64,000 nucleotides of DNA from the NCBI GenBank assembly GCA_963205185.1, contig CAUJHZ010000037.1, forward strand, positions 52,341-116,340, written 5' to 3'. The translations under genes were made by a program, and so were the position numbers. The DNA is from Planctomycetota bacterium. GTDB taxonomy: Bacteria; Planctomycetota; Phycisphaerae; Phycisphaerales; UBA5793. Positions 1 to 12,400 of the stretch are shown in pieces. Each line of letters opens with the position of its first letter. Position 1 is the stretch's first letter. The notes beneath the pieces are model-generated. The model had not been told where the DNA came from. It saw nothing but the letters and a program-made list of their open reading frames with translations, and ran no database searches.

Positions 1-1072
1 CGCCGGTCAGCGCGCGGCGGGGCACCACGAAGCGCTCGACCGGGGCCGAGGTCACCGTCGCGTGCACAAACCTCCCCGGCATGAGCAGCATTTCAGCGTC
101 CGGCGCCTGCGCCACTTCGGCGAACGCCGTCAACGTGCGCGTGGATGCATCCGCCTCGGGCGCGAGCCGCTCAATGCGCCCGCTCCAGCACCAGCCCATC
201 GTGTCGGACTCGAGCAGCACCGGGTCGCCGACCCTCACCGACGCCTGCGCCGATTGCGGCAGCGCCAGCGGCACGCGGATGAGTTCGAGGTTGACAACCC
301 GGGCAATTACGGTCCCGGCTGCGACGCGTTCGCCCTGCTGCGCGCTGACGAACTGCAGGGCGCCGTCGATAGGGCTGCCGATGGTGCAGCGCTGCACGTC
401 GCGCAGGGCCATGGCGGCGCGGTTTCGCTCGAGTTTGAGCGATGCTTCAAGGTCGCTGCGTCGCGGAGCGATCTTGTCCACTTCTTCCTCCAATTGACGG
501 ACGATGCGCAGCGCTGCGGTGTACTCGCGCCGGCGGCGATCGACTTCGATCGGGCTTCCAGCGCCGTTCTCCACGGCTTCGCGCGTTCTGTCGTATTCGG
601 TTTGAGCCACGGCGAGTTCTTCACGGGCGAGCGCCAGCTGATCCGTCCAGTTTTTCTGTTCGACGTCGAGCATCTGAAGCTGCGACTCGAAGCGCGCCGC
701 GTTCTGCTCGGCGATGTCGTGCTGCGCGAGGTAGTCGCGGTCGTCGATGACGAGAAGCGTCTGGCCCTTGTGCACGGCTCGTCCCGGTTCGATGGCCTGC
801 GGCCGATCGACGACCAGCCCCGAGATTTCAGAGGCGACTTCGGCGACGTAGCGCGCCTCGGCGGTGCCGAAGCCTTGCCACAATCGCGCCGCCGGAACCG
901 GCTGCGCCACCATCACCTCGACCAGACGGCTGTCGGCGCCGGCCTCCGAACGGGGAACCTGCGGCCGCGTCGCCTTGAAATACTGGAACACGCCCGCGCC
1001 CAGGATGAGAATGACCACGCTGACCACGCCGCGAGTGGTGTACGCGATGATCCTGGACCACTTTTTCTGCAT
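1..1072 (-). CDS. RND/HlyD-family efflux periplasmic adaptor (partial, runs off left edge)
   Basis: Reading from an ATG at 1072, the protein starts MQKKWSRIIAYTTRG and has one N-terminal membrane segment (VVSVVILILGAGVFQYF). A biotinyl-lipoyl-like half follows (AEVASEISGLVVDRPQ), then a long alpha-helical hairpin rich in Glu, Arg and Gln, and the return strand with a barrel-like part (CTIGSPIDGALQFVSAQQGE). This order is typical of membrane-fusion proteins that link an inner-membrane RND or ABC pump to an outer-membrane channel. About 357 residues are visible and the C-terminus is missing, so the partner pump would lie beyond the left edge. No SD is obvious before the ATG. The family call is secure; the substrate cannot be read from the sequence. 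Confidence 0.85.
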   Translation of the reverse strand, partial: MQKKWSRIIAYTTRGVVSVVILILGAGVFQYFKATRPQVPRSEAGADSRLVEVMVAQPVPAARLWQGFGTAEARYVAEVASEISGLVVDRPQAIEPGRAVHKGQTLLVIDDRDYLAQHDIAEQNAARFESQLQMLDVEQKNWTDQLALAREELAVAQTEYDRTREAVENGAGSPIEVDRRRREYTAALRIVRQLEEEVDKIAPRRSDLEASLKLERNRAAMALRDVQRCTIGSPIDGALQFVSAQQGERVAAGTVIARVVNLELIRVPLALPQSAQASVRVGDPVLLESDTMGWCWSGRIERLAPEADASTRTLTAFAEVAQAPDAEMLLMPGRFVHATVTSAPVERFVVPRRALTG

Positions 1073-1194
1073 CGGGTGCACTCGGTGGAGACTCACTCGT
1101 CCGCGCCGTCGGCGTGGATCAGAGGATAGGCGATAGTGGAGGCTCGACTCCGTTCAAAGGCGAACCGCCCGATCGTCAATAGCGCGATTCAGGT

Positions 1195-2046
1195 TCAGTC
1201 CGCAGGCGGCGGCGCGGCGGTAAGTTGGAACTGATCGGGCCGCTCCGGATGCCGCGCAACGGACACCAGGGCCGGCCCCGGTTCGTGGTCGATGGCGAGT
1301 CGCCAACCCAGCTCGGCGCACCGCGTGAGCAGGCGGCGCTTGGTGAGGAGGTTTTCGTAGGGCAGCACGTCGTACGACATGTTGTACGCCAGACCCACGT
1401 GCGCCGCCGTGGGCATCATGTCGCCCGGGAAGATGACCGTGCCGGATGCATCACTGAACACCAGGCCCTGCTGCCCCCAGGTGTGGCCGACGGTGGGCAC
1501 GGCGCGGATGCCCGGGATCACTTCGCATTCGCCGTCGAGCAGCGTTACGCGATCGGCGACGGGATCGAAGTTCTCGCGCAAGTAGGTGCGCGTCATCGTC
1601 GATTTGTTCGCGAGGGCGTCTTGCCACTCGGTGCGCTGCACGTAGATCTTCGCGTTGGGAAACGAAGGCTGGGGCGGCGCGCCGGGAGACTCGATGTGGG
1701 TGAGGCCGCCAGCGTGATCAAAATGCAGGTGGGTGACGATCACCGCGTCGATTTCGCCACGGTCCACGCCGATTTCCGCGAGCGCATCGCCGATCCAGCG
1801 CGATTCGAGGGCGAACATGTCGCGCCCCTTGGCGTCAAACTTGTTGCCGTAGCCGGTCTCGATGAGCACCCGCCGCGTGCCGTCGCTTAGCAGCAGGCAA
1901 TTGGTCTGCAGGGTGATGCGGTTGAGGTCATCCGGCGGGGACAGGCGGGCCCAGAGCACGCGCGGGATGATGCCGAACATCGTGCCTCCGTCGAGGCGGA
2001 ATGAGCCGGCCCGCAGCAGACGCCATTTCCAGATGCACTCGGCCAT
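1195..2046 (-). CDS. Metallo-beta-lactamase-fold hydrolase (lactonase-like)
   Basis: This is a 283-residue MBL-fold protein with the metal-binding motif THLHFDHAGG (His106, His108, Asp110, His111). A later GHTWGQQG block and an FPGDMMPTAAHV block supply further ligands. The long N-terminal part with SDGTRRVLIETGYGNKFD resembles the AHL-lactonase/quorum-quenching branch, but the same architecture is common in hydrolases of unknown substrate, so lactonase activity is only a possibility. The start is supported by a GGAGG a few bases before the ATG. The gene is divergent from nifJ, about 157 bases away. Confidence 0.85.
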   Translation of the reverse strand: MAECIWKWRLLRAGSFRLDGGTMFGIIPRVLWARLSPPDDLNRITLQTNCLLLSDGTRRVLIETGYGNKFDAKGRDMFALESRWIGDALAEIGVDRGEIDAVIVTHLHFDHAGGLTHIESPGAPPQPSFPNAKIYVQRTEWQDALANKSTMTRTYLRENFDPVADRVTLLDGECEVIPGIRAVPTVGHTWGQQGLVFSDASGTVIFPGDMMPTAAHVGLAYNMSYDVLPYENLLTKRRLLTRCAELGWRLAIDHEPGPALVSVARHPERPDQFQLTAAPPPAD

Positions 2047-2203
2047 GGCCCCTCCAGCCCGTGGCGCGGCGGTCGGCCGCGCAATCCTGCCCAGTGTAGC
2101 CGGTTACGAGGTCCCCGGGACTCGCGGCGGCTGTGTGCGGGGGTCGGGGAAACGGCCCTGATTGGCAATTGTGGAGATGATTGTACGCCAAAACAGGATA
2201 ACG

Positions 2204-5850
<3,647 letters not shown>

Positions 5851-5854
<4 letters not shown>

Positions 5855-6858
5855 ACGTCGATCTGAGCACCCGCTACCTCGGCCTGACGCTGCGCAACCC
5901 GCTCATCGCGTCCGCCTGTCCGCTCAATCAGGATCCCGAGTTCCTCTTGCGCCTGGAAAACGCGGGAGCGGCTGCGGCCGTCTTTCCGTCGCTCTTTGAA
6001 GAGCAGATCGAGTTCCAGCAGCAGCAGATCTTCGGGCTCTATGAATACGGCACCGAATCATTCGCCGAGTCGTTGTCGTACTTTCCCGAACTGGAAGATT
6101 ACAACGTCGGGCCCACCGAGTACCTCCGCCGGCTGCGCGCGGCACGCGAGGCCGTGCGCTTCCCGCTCATCGGCAGCCTCAACGGCATGACGGTCGGCGG
6201 GTGGATCCACTTCGCCCGGCTCATCGAAGACACCGGCGTCGATGCGCTCGAACTCAATGTCTACTTCGTTCCGAGTGATCCGCGGCACAGCGGCGAGGAC
6301 GTCGAGAAGCGCTACCTCGATCTCGTCGCGGCGGTGCGCAAGGCGGTGCGCATCCCGCTGGCCGTCAAGATCGGGCCGTACTTCACCTCGTTCGGCAACT
6401 TCGCGCGGCGACTGGCCGATGCCGGCGCCGATGGACTGACGATCTTCAATCGCTACATCCAGCCCGACATCGATCTCGAAACGCTCGACTTCTTCCCCAA
6501 CTTCTCGCTGAGCGAGTCGTACGAGTCGCGCCTGAGCATGACGTGGATCGCCATGCTGCGCGGGCGCGTTGGAGCCTATCTCGCCGCGACCAGCGGCATT
6601 CATGATGTCGAAGACCTCGTGAAGATGCTGCTTGTGGGGGCGGACGCGGCAATGCTCGCCTCGGCCGTGTATCGACACGGTCCGGAGCATTTCACGCGCC
6701 TCGAAAGGGGCCTGCACGACTGGCTCGTCGCCAAGGACTACACCTCGGTCCAGCAGATGAAAGGAAGCCTCTCGCGCGAGAACTGCCCCAACCCCGAAGC
6801 GTTCGAACGGGTGAACTACATGCGCTCGCTCGTGGCGTTCTCGGGCCGGCCGATCTGA
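5851..6858 (+). CDS. Dihydroorotate dehydrogenase-like flavoprotein
   Basis: This 335-residue protein has the TIM-barrel fold of class 1 dihydroorotate and dihydropyrimidine dehydrogenases: an N-terminal LSTRYLGLTLRNPLIAS, the central ALELNVYFVP strand, PLAVKIGPY for the FMN phosphate side, and a C-terminal GADAAMLASAVYRHG. It overlaps nifJ by four bases (ATGA) and is therefore probably co-translated with it. Linkage to a pyruvate:ferredoxin oxidoreductase suggests a ferredoxin-linked redox role rather than, or as well as, pyrimidine synthesis. No other pyr genes are nearby. The family assignment is good and the substrate is unknown. Confidence 0.85.
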
Positions 6859-6929
6859 ACAGGCGGGAGGCAGGCGCCGGCGGATGCTCGAGACACAGCG
6901 ATGGTACAATGGACCATCGGAGGTGCGTC

Positions 6930-7301
6930 ATGCTTCGAACCGGCATTGCGACCGTATACGTGTCTGACATGGATCGAGCCGTGCGGTTCTACACCGAGAC
7001 GCTCGGACTCAATCTCACGCGCCGCATCGGCAGCGAATGGGCCGAAGTCGACGCCGGCGGCGGGTTCGGCATCGGACTGCATCCACACGGCGGCGACCAG
7101 CACACGCCCCCGCCGGGCGCCAGCGGTTCGATCTCAATCGGCTTTGAAGTTGATGAGCCGCTGGACAGCGTCGTCGAGAAACTCAAGTCGCGCGGCGTCA
7201 GGTTCCACGGCCCGATCGTCAACGACGATCCGGTGCGCCTCGCGTTCTTCGGCGATCCGGACGGGAACGCGCTGTACCTGTGCGAGACGAAGCACGGGTA
7301 G
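6930..7301 (+). CDS. VOC-family (glyoxalase/bleomycin-resistance fold) protein
   Basis: This is a 123-residue single VOC module: the paired beta-alpha-beta-beta-beta units read IATVYVSDMDRAVRFYTETLGL and, at the C-terminus, LAFFGDPDGNALYLCE with the typical terminal Glu metal ligand. It could be a glyoxalase-like lyase, a dioxygenase-like enzyme or a binding protein; the sequence does not decide. The ATG at 6930 has a strong GGAGG 6-10 bases upstream, so I prefer it to the in-frame ATG at 6909. A TACAAT at 6905-6910 could be its -10 element. Confidence 0.85.
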   Translation: MLRTGIATVYVSDMDRAVRFYTETLGLNLTRRIGSEWAEVDAGGGFGIGLHPHGGDQHTPPPGASGSISIGFEVDEPLDSVVEKLKSRGVRFHGPIVNDDPVRLAFFGDPDGNALYLCETKHG

Positions 7302-7342
7302 GTTCAGGCGCCCCGCGTGCGGTTTGCGTCCATCGTCCCCGA

Positions 7343-8731
7343 TCATCGACCTGCAGGTTCGAGCAGGATCTCCGGGTTCTCGAGGAACTGCACCACGGCG
7401 TTGAGCATCTTGGCGCCGTAAGCGCCGTCGACCACGCGATGGTCGCACGACAGGCTCAGCGGCATCTCCTTGCCGACGAAGATCCCGCCGTTGCGCGCCA
7501 GGACGGCTTCGCGGGCCCGGCCGGCCGCGAGAATCGCCACCTCGGGGTAGTTGATGATCGGCGTGGCGAACGCGCCGCCGTAACTGCCCACGTTGCTGAT
7601 GGTGATCGTGCCGCCCTTGAGCTGGTCGAGTCCGATGGTGCGGCTCTTGCATTTGCTCGCCAGGTCGTTGATCGCCCGGCCCAGCGGCAGGATGCCCATG
7701 CGATCGGCGCCGGGAATGACCGGCACCATCAGGCCGTGGTCCGTGTCCACTGCCACGCCCATGTTGATCACGCCTTTGATGTAGATCTCCCGCTTCTCAT
7801 CATCGACGATCGCGTTGAGTTGCGGGAACTGCTTGAGCGCCCGGCACATCGCCTGGATGATGAAGGGAAGGAAGCTCACCTTCTCGCCTGATGCGTGCGC
7901 CTGCTGGCGGCGGACGCGATCGAGCGCCGTTACGTCCGCCGCATCCATCACCGTGAAATGCACCGCGGTCTTGACGGAACGGTCGAGCGACTCGGCGATC
8001 TTGCGGCGGATGCCGGTGAACGGAATCGTCTGGGCCGTGCCGCTCGCATCCACCTGGACCGGCGGATACGAAATCGGCTGCGAGACCGCGGCGATCGCCC
8101 CCCCGCCGCTCGCGGCTTCGCGCGCCTTTGGCGCCGGCGCCTTGGCGGCGCGTCCACCACTCTGTGCCGCGCGCTCGACATCGGAAGCAGTCACGCGGCC
8201 GCCGCGCCCCGTGCCCTGGATGGTGTTGATGTCGATTCCCTTGTCCTTGGCGAGGCGCCGCACCGCGGGGGTGGCCATCACCTTGCCGCCGCCGCCAAGC
8301 GTCGGCAGGCCTTCCATCGAGCCGACGACGGTGCCGGCGTCTTCGCGCTCGGCCTGCTCCGCGGCTTCGACGCCGCCGCTCGTGCGCGCCGCACCACCCG
8401 GCTGCGGCTTGCCATCTGCCTTCGCCTCGACGTGCTGATCCGCCCGCGGAGCTGCGCCGTTGCCCTTGACCACCTTGCCGCTCTGCGTGGCGCCGCTGAA
8501 CGTCACGATCGGCTTGCCCACGTGGGCGATCTGGCCGACGTCGCCGTGCAGCGCTTCGACCTTGCCGGCATACGGGCTGGGCACTTCGACGAGCGCCTTA
8601 TCCGTCTCCATCTCGGCGAGCACCTGCATTTCCTCCACCTTGTCGCCGACGCTCACCTTCCAGGAGATGATCTCCGCTTCGTGAACGCCTTCGCCAAGAT
8701 CGGGCAGGATGAAATCAACCGTGTCGCTCAT
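7343..8731 (-). CDS. Dihydrolipoamide acyltransferase (E2) of a 2-oxoacid dehydrogenase complex
   Basis: This 462-residue E2 protein transfers the acyl group from lipoate to CoA. Residues 1-80 form one lipoyl domain with METDKALVEV (lipoyl Lys45). A flexible linker rich in Gly, Ala and Glu follows, then a peripheral E1/E3-binding domain (TPAVRRLAKDKGIDINTIQG) and the catalytic core ending in CDHRVVDGAYGA (His431, Asp435). The core resembles the branched-chain/pyruvate E2 group; the substrate cannot be fixed. It lies 48 bases downstream of the E1-beta gene on the same strand, so they form an operon. E3 is not in the window. Confidence 0.93.
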   Translation of the reverse strand: MSDTVDFILPDLGEGVHEAEIISWKVSVGDKVEEMQVLAEMETDKALVEVPSPYAGKVEALHGDVGQIAHVGKPIVTFSGATQSGKVVKGNGAAPRADQHVEAKADGKPQPGGAARTSGGVEAAEQAEREDAGTVVGSMEGLPTLGGGGKVMATPAVRRLAKDKGIDINTIQGTGRGGRVTASDVERAAQSGGRAAKAPAPKAREAASGGGAIAAVSQPISYPPVQVDASGTAQTIPFTGIRRKIAESLDRSVKTAVHFTVMDAADVTALDRVRRQQAHASGEKVSFLPFIIQAMCRALKQFPQLNAIVDDEKREIYIKGVINMGVAVDTDHGLMVPVIPGADRMGILPLGRAINDLASKCKSRTIGLDQLKGGTITISNVGSYGGAFATPIINYPEVAILAAGRAREAVLARNGGIFVGKEMPLSLSCDHRVVDGAYGAKMLNAVVQFLENPEILLEPAGR

Positions 8732-8779
8732 GTCCTTCTCTTTCCAGCACCGCGGCCGGGCAGCGCGCCCCGCGGCGAA

Positions 8780-9748
8780 TCAATACGCCATGATCTGCCC
8801 GATCGCTTCGACGATGCGCGGCGTATCGGGCAGGTAGTCGAGTTCGAGTTTGTAGTACGGCATCACAGTGTCAAACCCCGTCACGCGCTGCACCGGCGCT
8901 TCGAGATATTCAAAGCAGTGCTCCTGCACCAGCGTGGCGATCTCCGCGCCCAGGCCCGCCGTGCGCGGCGCTTCGTGCACCACCACGCAACGCCCGGTCT
9001 TGCTCACCGACTGCCGGATCGCGTCCACATCCAGAGGATAGAGCGTGCGCAGATCGATGAGTTCGACGCTCAGATCGACTTCATCCAGTGCGTTGATGCA
9101 CTGCACCACCGAAGCGCCCCACGAAATGACCGTTACGTCCGTGCCCTCCTCGATCACCTTCGCCTGGCCGATGGGGATCGTGTACGGCTCTTCGGGCACC
9201 TCTTCGCGGAATGCGCGGTAGATGCGCTTGGGCTCGAAGAAGATCACCGGGTCAGGGTCGCGAATCGCGGAGATGAGCAGACCCTTGGCGTCGTACGCCG
9301 ACGAAGGCATGACGACCTTGAGCCCCGGTGTGTGAACGTACACGGCTTCGGGCGAGTCGCTGTGCAGCTCGGGCGCGTGAATGCCGCCGCCCACGGGCAC
9401 GCGCACGGTCAGCGGCACGGTGAAGCGGCCGCGCGTTCGCGTGCGGAAGCGGGCGGCGTGGGTCACCAGCTGGTCATAGGCGGGGCCGAGGAAGCCCTCG
9501 AACTGAATCTCGGGAACGGGCTTGAGGCCAGCCATGGCCAGGCCGATCGCGCTGCCGATGATGCCCGACTCGGCCAGCGGGGTGTCCACCACGCGCTTGG
9601 GGCCGAACTGCTTGAAGAGGCCGTCGGTGGCGCGGAAGACGCCGCCGTTGATGCCGATGTCCTCGCCGAGGAGGATGACATCCTCATCGGCCTCCATCTC
9701 CTGCCGGAGGGCTTCGGTAATCGCCTGGATCAGAAACAGGTTCGCCAT
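8780..9748 (-). CDS. 2-oxoacid dehydrogenase E1 component, beta subunit
   Basis: This is a 322-residue transketolase-like beta subunit of a heterotetrameric (alpha2beta2) pyruvate or branched-chain dehydrogenase. It shows LLGEDIGINGGVFRATDGL, FGPKRVVDTPLAESGI, GGGIHAPELHSDSPE and the C-terminal ALDEVDLSVELIDLRTLYPLD. The ATG at 9748 begins MANLFLIQAITEALR as in homologues and has an AAGG upstream. The usual partner E1-alpha gene, which normally precedes beta, is absent: the next 650 bases upstream hold no gene. The alpha subunit must therefore be encoded elsewhere. An 8-base-period repeat sits about 105 bases before the start. Confidence 0.93.
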   Translation of the reverse strand: MANLFLIQAITEALRQEMEADEDVILLGEDIGINGGVFRATDGLFKQFGPKRVVDTPLAESGIIGSAIGLAMAGLKPVPEIQFEGFLGPAYDQLVTHAARFRTRTRGRFTVPLTVRVPVGGGIHAPELHSDSPEAVYVHTPGLKVVMPSSAYDAKGLLISAIRDPDPVIFFEPKRIYRAFREEVPEEPYTIPIGQAKVIEEGTDVTVISWGASVVQCINALDEVDLSVELIDLRTLYPLDVDAIRQSVSKTGRCVVVHEAPRTAGLGAEIATLVQEHCFEYLEAPVQRVTGFDTVMPYYKLELDYLPDTPRIVEAIGQIMAY

Positions 9749-9853
9749 GAGTGCCTTTCGAGTGAGCCACGAGCGCGATGCAGCAGTCGCCTGCCGGCCA
9801 ATCATTGGAAACGGCGGCGGTCAGGTCGAATGCGGGGAGACCTGAAATGGAGA

Positions 9854-9915
9854 AGGCATCAAAGGCATCGAGGCATCAAGGCATCGAGGCATTCAGGCAT
9901 CGAGGCTGAGGCATC
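9854..9915. repeat. Imperfect tandem repeat, unit about 8 bases (aGGCATCg)
   Basis: GGCATC or a one-change variant recurs at 9855, 9864, 9872, 9880, 9888, 9896, 9904 and 9910, so the step is almost always eight bases. It lies between the E1-beta start codon and the dcd promoter region. It is too short and spacer-less for a CRISPR and resembles a slippage-prone microsatellite. Confidence 0.75.
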
Positions 9916-10176
9916 GTGGGGCGGGGCTGTCAGCCGGCGGTGACGATTGGCCGGCCCGGTGCACCTCCCGCGACGCACCCGACCCCAACATGTCGTAGCC
10001 GGCCCCAGCCTGGCTTTGCGCAAACGACATCGTTCGCCAATCTATCCACAACAACTCCGGAGCGATTTTGCGGCACTGCGATTCTGTAAACATGGGCGGA
10101 TTCTGCGCTTAGCAATCCGGTTCCTTTCCCGTGAAGAAAATGGTCAGAAAAATACGACATTTTGTGAGTTCTGATG

Positions 10177-10204
10177 TTGCCGCCCCAACATCTTGTTGTA
10201 TCCT
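10177..10204 (+). promoter_or_regulatory. Possible sigma-70 promoter for dcd
   Basis: TTGCCG (10177-10182), a 16-base spacer and TATCCT (10199-10204) lie in the AT-rich stretch about 200 bases before dcd. The match is moderate and the leader would be long. Confidence 0.3.
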
Positions 10205-10399
10205 ATCCCTTGGCCGCAATGGTTGGCGAAGGCGTGCACGGCCCCGGTGGGACTGGGGCGCACAAAAGCCCGAACCAGCCACTCGCGACTGACAATTCCC
10301 GAACACCAGCAGGCGCTTCACCGCCCGTCGCAGCCGGTTCAGACCGGCCGGGCTGTCGCACCCGCTGAAAAACGGCCACCGCCTCGAAAGGCCTCTGCA

Positions 10400-10972
10400 A
10401 TGCCCGTCCTCTCCGACTCCCAGATCCGACGCCTCATCGACATCAAGCCCTTCGAAGAGAACATCAAGCGCCAGGGCACCGTGTCCTACGGCGTCTCGTC
10501 CTACGGCTACGACGTGCGCGTCGGCTCGGTCTTCAAGATCTTCACCAACGTCACGCCGCACGGCGGGCAGGCGATTGTCGATCCCAAGCGCTTCACGGAC
10601 GACTTCTTCGTTACCGTGGACACCAAGGCCACGGGCAAAGACCACATCATCATCCCGCCCAACTCCTTCTGCCTGGCCGAGACGGTCGAGTGGTTCAGCG
10701 TGCCGCGCGATGTGCTGGTCATCTGCGTAGGCAAGAGCACCTACGCCCGCTGCGGCCTGATCGTGAACGTGACGCCGCTCGAACCCGAATGGCGCGGCAA
10801 GGTGACGCTGGAAATCTCCAACACCACCCCCCTGCCCGCCAAGGTTTACGCCAACGAAGGCATCGCCCAGATGATCTTCCTCAAAGCGGATGAAGTCTGC
10901 GAGAAGAGTTACGCAGACAAGAGCGGCAAGTACCAGGACCAGGGCGGGTTGACGTTGCCGAAAGTAGATTGA
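10400..10972 (+). CDS. dcd: dCTP deaminase
   Basis: This 190-residue trimeric enzyme deaminates dCTP to dUTP and so feeds dTMP synthesis. Visible motifs are [15 protein letters not shown] near the N-terminus, [12 protein letters not shown] carrying the conserved Ser and Arg of the active site, [19 protein letters not shown] with the catalytic Glu, and [13 protein letters not shown]. Length fits the family. The ATG at 10400 matches the usual [11 protein letters not shown] start and excludes a 69-residue low-complexity extension read from an upstream TTG. It stands alone, with a MITE-like element just downstream. Confidence 0.95.
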   Translation: MPVLSDSQIRRLIDIKPFEENIKRQGTVSYGVSSYGYDVRVGSVFKIFTNVTPHGGQAIVDPKRFTDDFFVTVDTKATGKDHIIIPPNSFCLAETVEWFSVPRDVLVICVGKSTYARCGLIVNVTPLEPEWRGKVTLEISNTTPLPAKVYANEGIAQMIFLKADEVCEKSYADKSGKYQDQGGLTLPKVD

Positions 10973-10983
10973 GAGGAAAGGGA

Positions 10984-11089
10984 CTAGCAGCCCATGGAAG
11001 AACTCGTTTTGCGGCATCACAAACCGTGTTTCCGGTAACGCCACGGGGGATGAATCTGCTCCGAATGATGTTTTTCAACGGGCTGCTAG
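10984..11089. mobile_element. MITE-like element, 106 bases
   Basis: The ends are a perfect 10-base inverted repeat (CTAGCAGCCC at 10984-10993, complement at 11080-11089). The similarity continues imperfectly for about 28 bases on each side (for example GAAGAAC versus GAAAAAC). The interior has no gene. CTAG at both outer ends could be a 4-base target duplication. It looks like a non-autonomous transposon remnant; no transposase is present in the window. Confidence 0.5.
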
Positions 11090-11213
11090 ACACTTGGAAT
11101 GAGTACGAAGTGAGCCGAACAGGAGGTGATATCCCAGAATCGTAATCGACGTCGAGAGCAACGGTTGACCACAAACACCATTTAGTTCAGTTGCGCGTTG
11201 CGAAAGGAGTCCT

Positions 11214-11573
11214 GTGACGCCGGACGCACGCGGGGAAAAAAGAGGAGTAGCGAAATGTCATACCTTTCGAAGCATCACGACCACCGAACTCGTAATTGGA
11301 GCACTCAACGTGAACGTAAACACAAAGAACATACATGATCGCTTTGAGGCATTCTGCACTGAGTGTTCCATCCCGATTGACGAATTCAAGTGGGGATGGC
11401 TGCTGCTCGAATCCGACATCAGGACCTTTGAAGAGCACGAGCGCCAATACGGCGAGGGCAAGACCCGGCGGCCATCTTGGGGAAGACAGGCATTTGGTCA
11501 TGTCATCAAACGAGTACAAGAACTCAAGCGACGTGAGCGCGAGGAGCTCAACCGATTGTTCGGTGAGGACTAA
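11214..11573 (+). CDS. Hypothetical protein of the accessory patch
   Basis: This is a 119-residue ORF from a GTG at 11214 with AGGAG four bases upstream. The C-terminal two thirds (DRFEAFCTECSIPIDEFKWGW... and a very basic helix VIKRVQELKRREREEL) looks like real protein. The first 30 residues are less convincing, and translation could start further in. I do not recognise the family and see no helix-turn-helix. It overlaps the ImmA/IrrE gene by 74 bases in another frame, so the pair is probably one unit, as with regulator/peptidase or toxin-antitoxin-like pairs. Base composition is less GC-rich than the flanks, consistent with transfer. Confidence 0.55.
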   Translation: MTPDARGEKRGVAKCHTFRSITTTELVIGALNVNVNTKNIHDRFEAFCTECSIPIDEFKWGWLLLESDIRTFEEHERQYGEGKTRRPSWGRQAFGHVIKRVQELKRREREELNRLFGED

Positions 11574-12396
11574 CCGGTCTGACTTCACGCGTCCTAGCAA
11601 ACTGCTTGGCGACCTGATGAATAAGCTCGAAGTGCGATGTGGACAGGCTGCGCTTGAGGCGGTCGCGGCAGAGATCTTCGCGTACTCTCAAGGTCATGGC
11701 TGGTATGCATGGATGCGCCGCGCGCATCTCTTTGGCATCAAGTCAATCCAGTTCGCGAAGATTGACCCGCTCGACGCGACCCTTTGCATGTCGAACGGAG
11801 CGTACCGTGTAATAATCAATAGCGCGCGGCCCCGCAGTCGCCAGCTCTTTTCGCTTGCTCACGAGTTAGCTCACGTTGCTCTGGAGCGACACCTGCCATT
11901 CCTGGCGTCTGACATGAAGAACCGAAGCCTGTTCGCGCCCGACTTTGACCGGGAAGAAGAGGAATTGGCAGATGCGCTCGCCGCACGAATGCTCATGCCC
12001 GATCGACTTGTTCACTCGATCGCACACGACTACGGCTGCGGCACAACTGGCATCTGGCAAGTATCTCGGGCTTTCAGTGTTAGTGTTCAAGCTGCCGCTC
12101 GTAGGATTGCCGAGGTTTCGGCCGAGCGTATTGCGTGCTTACTGTTCAACTCGGAGCACGGGGGCCAGAGGATCCGATTCGACCGAACCGCTTGTTGGGC
12201 ACTTTCCTTTCCTGAACGCATCCTACGTCCTTGGGTTATTTCGACAGACACCATCTCGCTGCAGCCAATTCCCGATCAGACTCAGATTGTCCAGCTGCTG
12301 CTTCCCGTTGCCGGCGATATCCGAGAGCGATTTGAATGTGAGGCAAGATGGGTCGGACAATCGCGATTGATGATAACAACAACGATGCATGACTAG
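11500..12396 (+). CDS. ImmA/IrrE-family metallo-endopeptidase
   Basis: The zinc-peptidase signature FSLAHELAHVALERH puts His121, Glu122 and His125 in an HExxH motif, and EEEELADALAARMLMP downstream supplies the third ligand Glu. This is the ImmA/IrrE (COG2856-type) arrangement used to cleave HTH repressors in mobile elements and stress responses. About 298 residues are read from the ATG at 11500; an ATG at 11617 (MNKLEVRCGQ) is an alternative and would avoid most of the overlap. No XRE-type repressor, the usual partner, lies next to it; the upstream 119-residue ORF takes that place. The C-terminal 120 residues are not recognised. Confidence 0.8.
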   Translation: MSSNEYKNSSDVSARSSTDCSVRTNRSDFTRPSKLLGDLMNKLEVRCGQAALEAVAAEIFAYSQGHGWYAWMRRAHLFGIKSIQFAKIDPLDATLCMSNGAYRVIINSARPRSRQLFSLAHELAHVALERHLPFLASDMKNRSLFAPDFDREEEELADALAARMLMPDRLVHSIAHDYGCGTTGIWQVSRAFSVSVQAAARRIAEVSAERIACLLFNSEHGGQRIRFDRTACWALSFPERILRPWVISTDTISLQPIPDQTQIVQLLLPVAGDIRERFECEARWVGQSRLMITTTMHD

Positions 12397-12400
12397 CCGG

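Larger units (their letters stand above)
9749..10399. other. 650-base intergenic region between E1-beta and dcd
   Basis: No convincing gene is seen here. The region separates divergent genes and holds an imperfect 8-base-period repeat (9854-9915), an AT-richer stretch around 10080-10200 unlike the surrounding GC-rich DNA, and a possible promoter for dcd (10177-10204). Short open frames across it have no start site and no recognisable protein content. Confidence 0.6.

Noticed and set aside
9854..9915. CRISPR-like array
   Set aside because: Units are about 8 bases with no spacers and no cas genes nearby.
7895..9943. Long open frame (682 codons) opposite the E2 and E1-beta genes
   Set aside because: It is the antisense shadow of two well-recognised genes; its sequence is His/Arg/Asp-rich with no domain, as expected for a reverse frame in GC-rich DNA. 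Similar shadows oppose mreBC, gcvP, nrdJ and lepA.
10042..10050. DnaA box and possible replication origin (CTATCCACA)
   Set aside because: Only a single imperfect box is present and no dnaA, dnaN, parA or skewed AT-rich unwinding element accompanies it.
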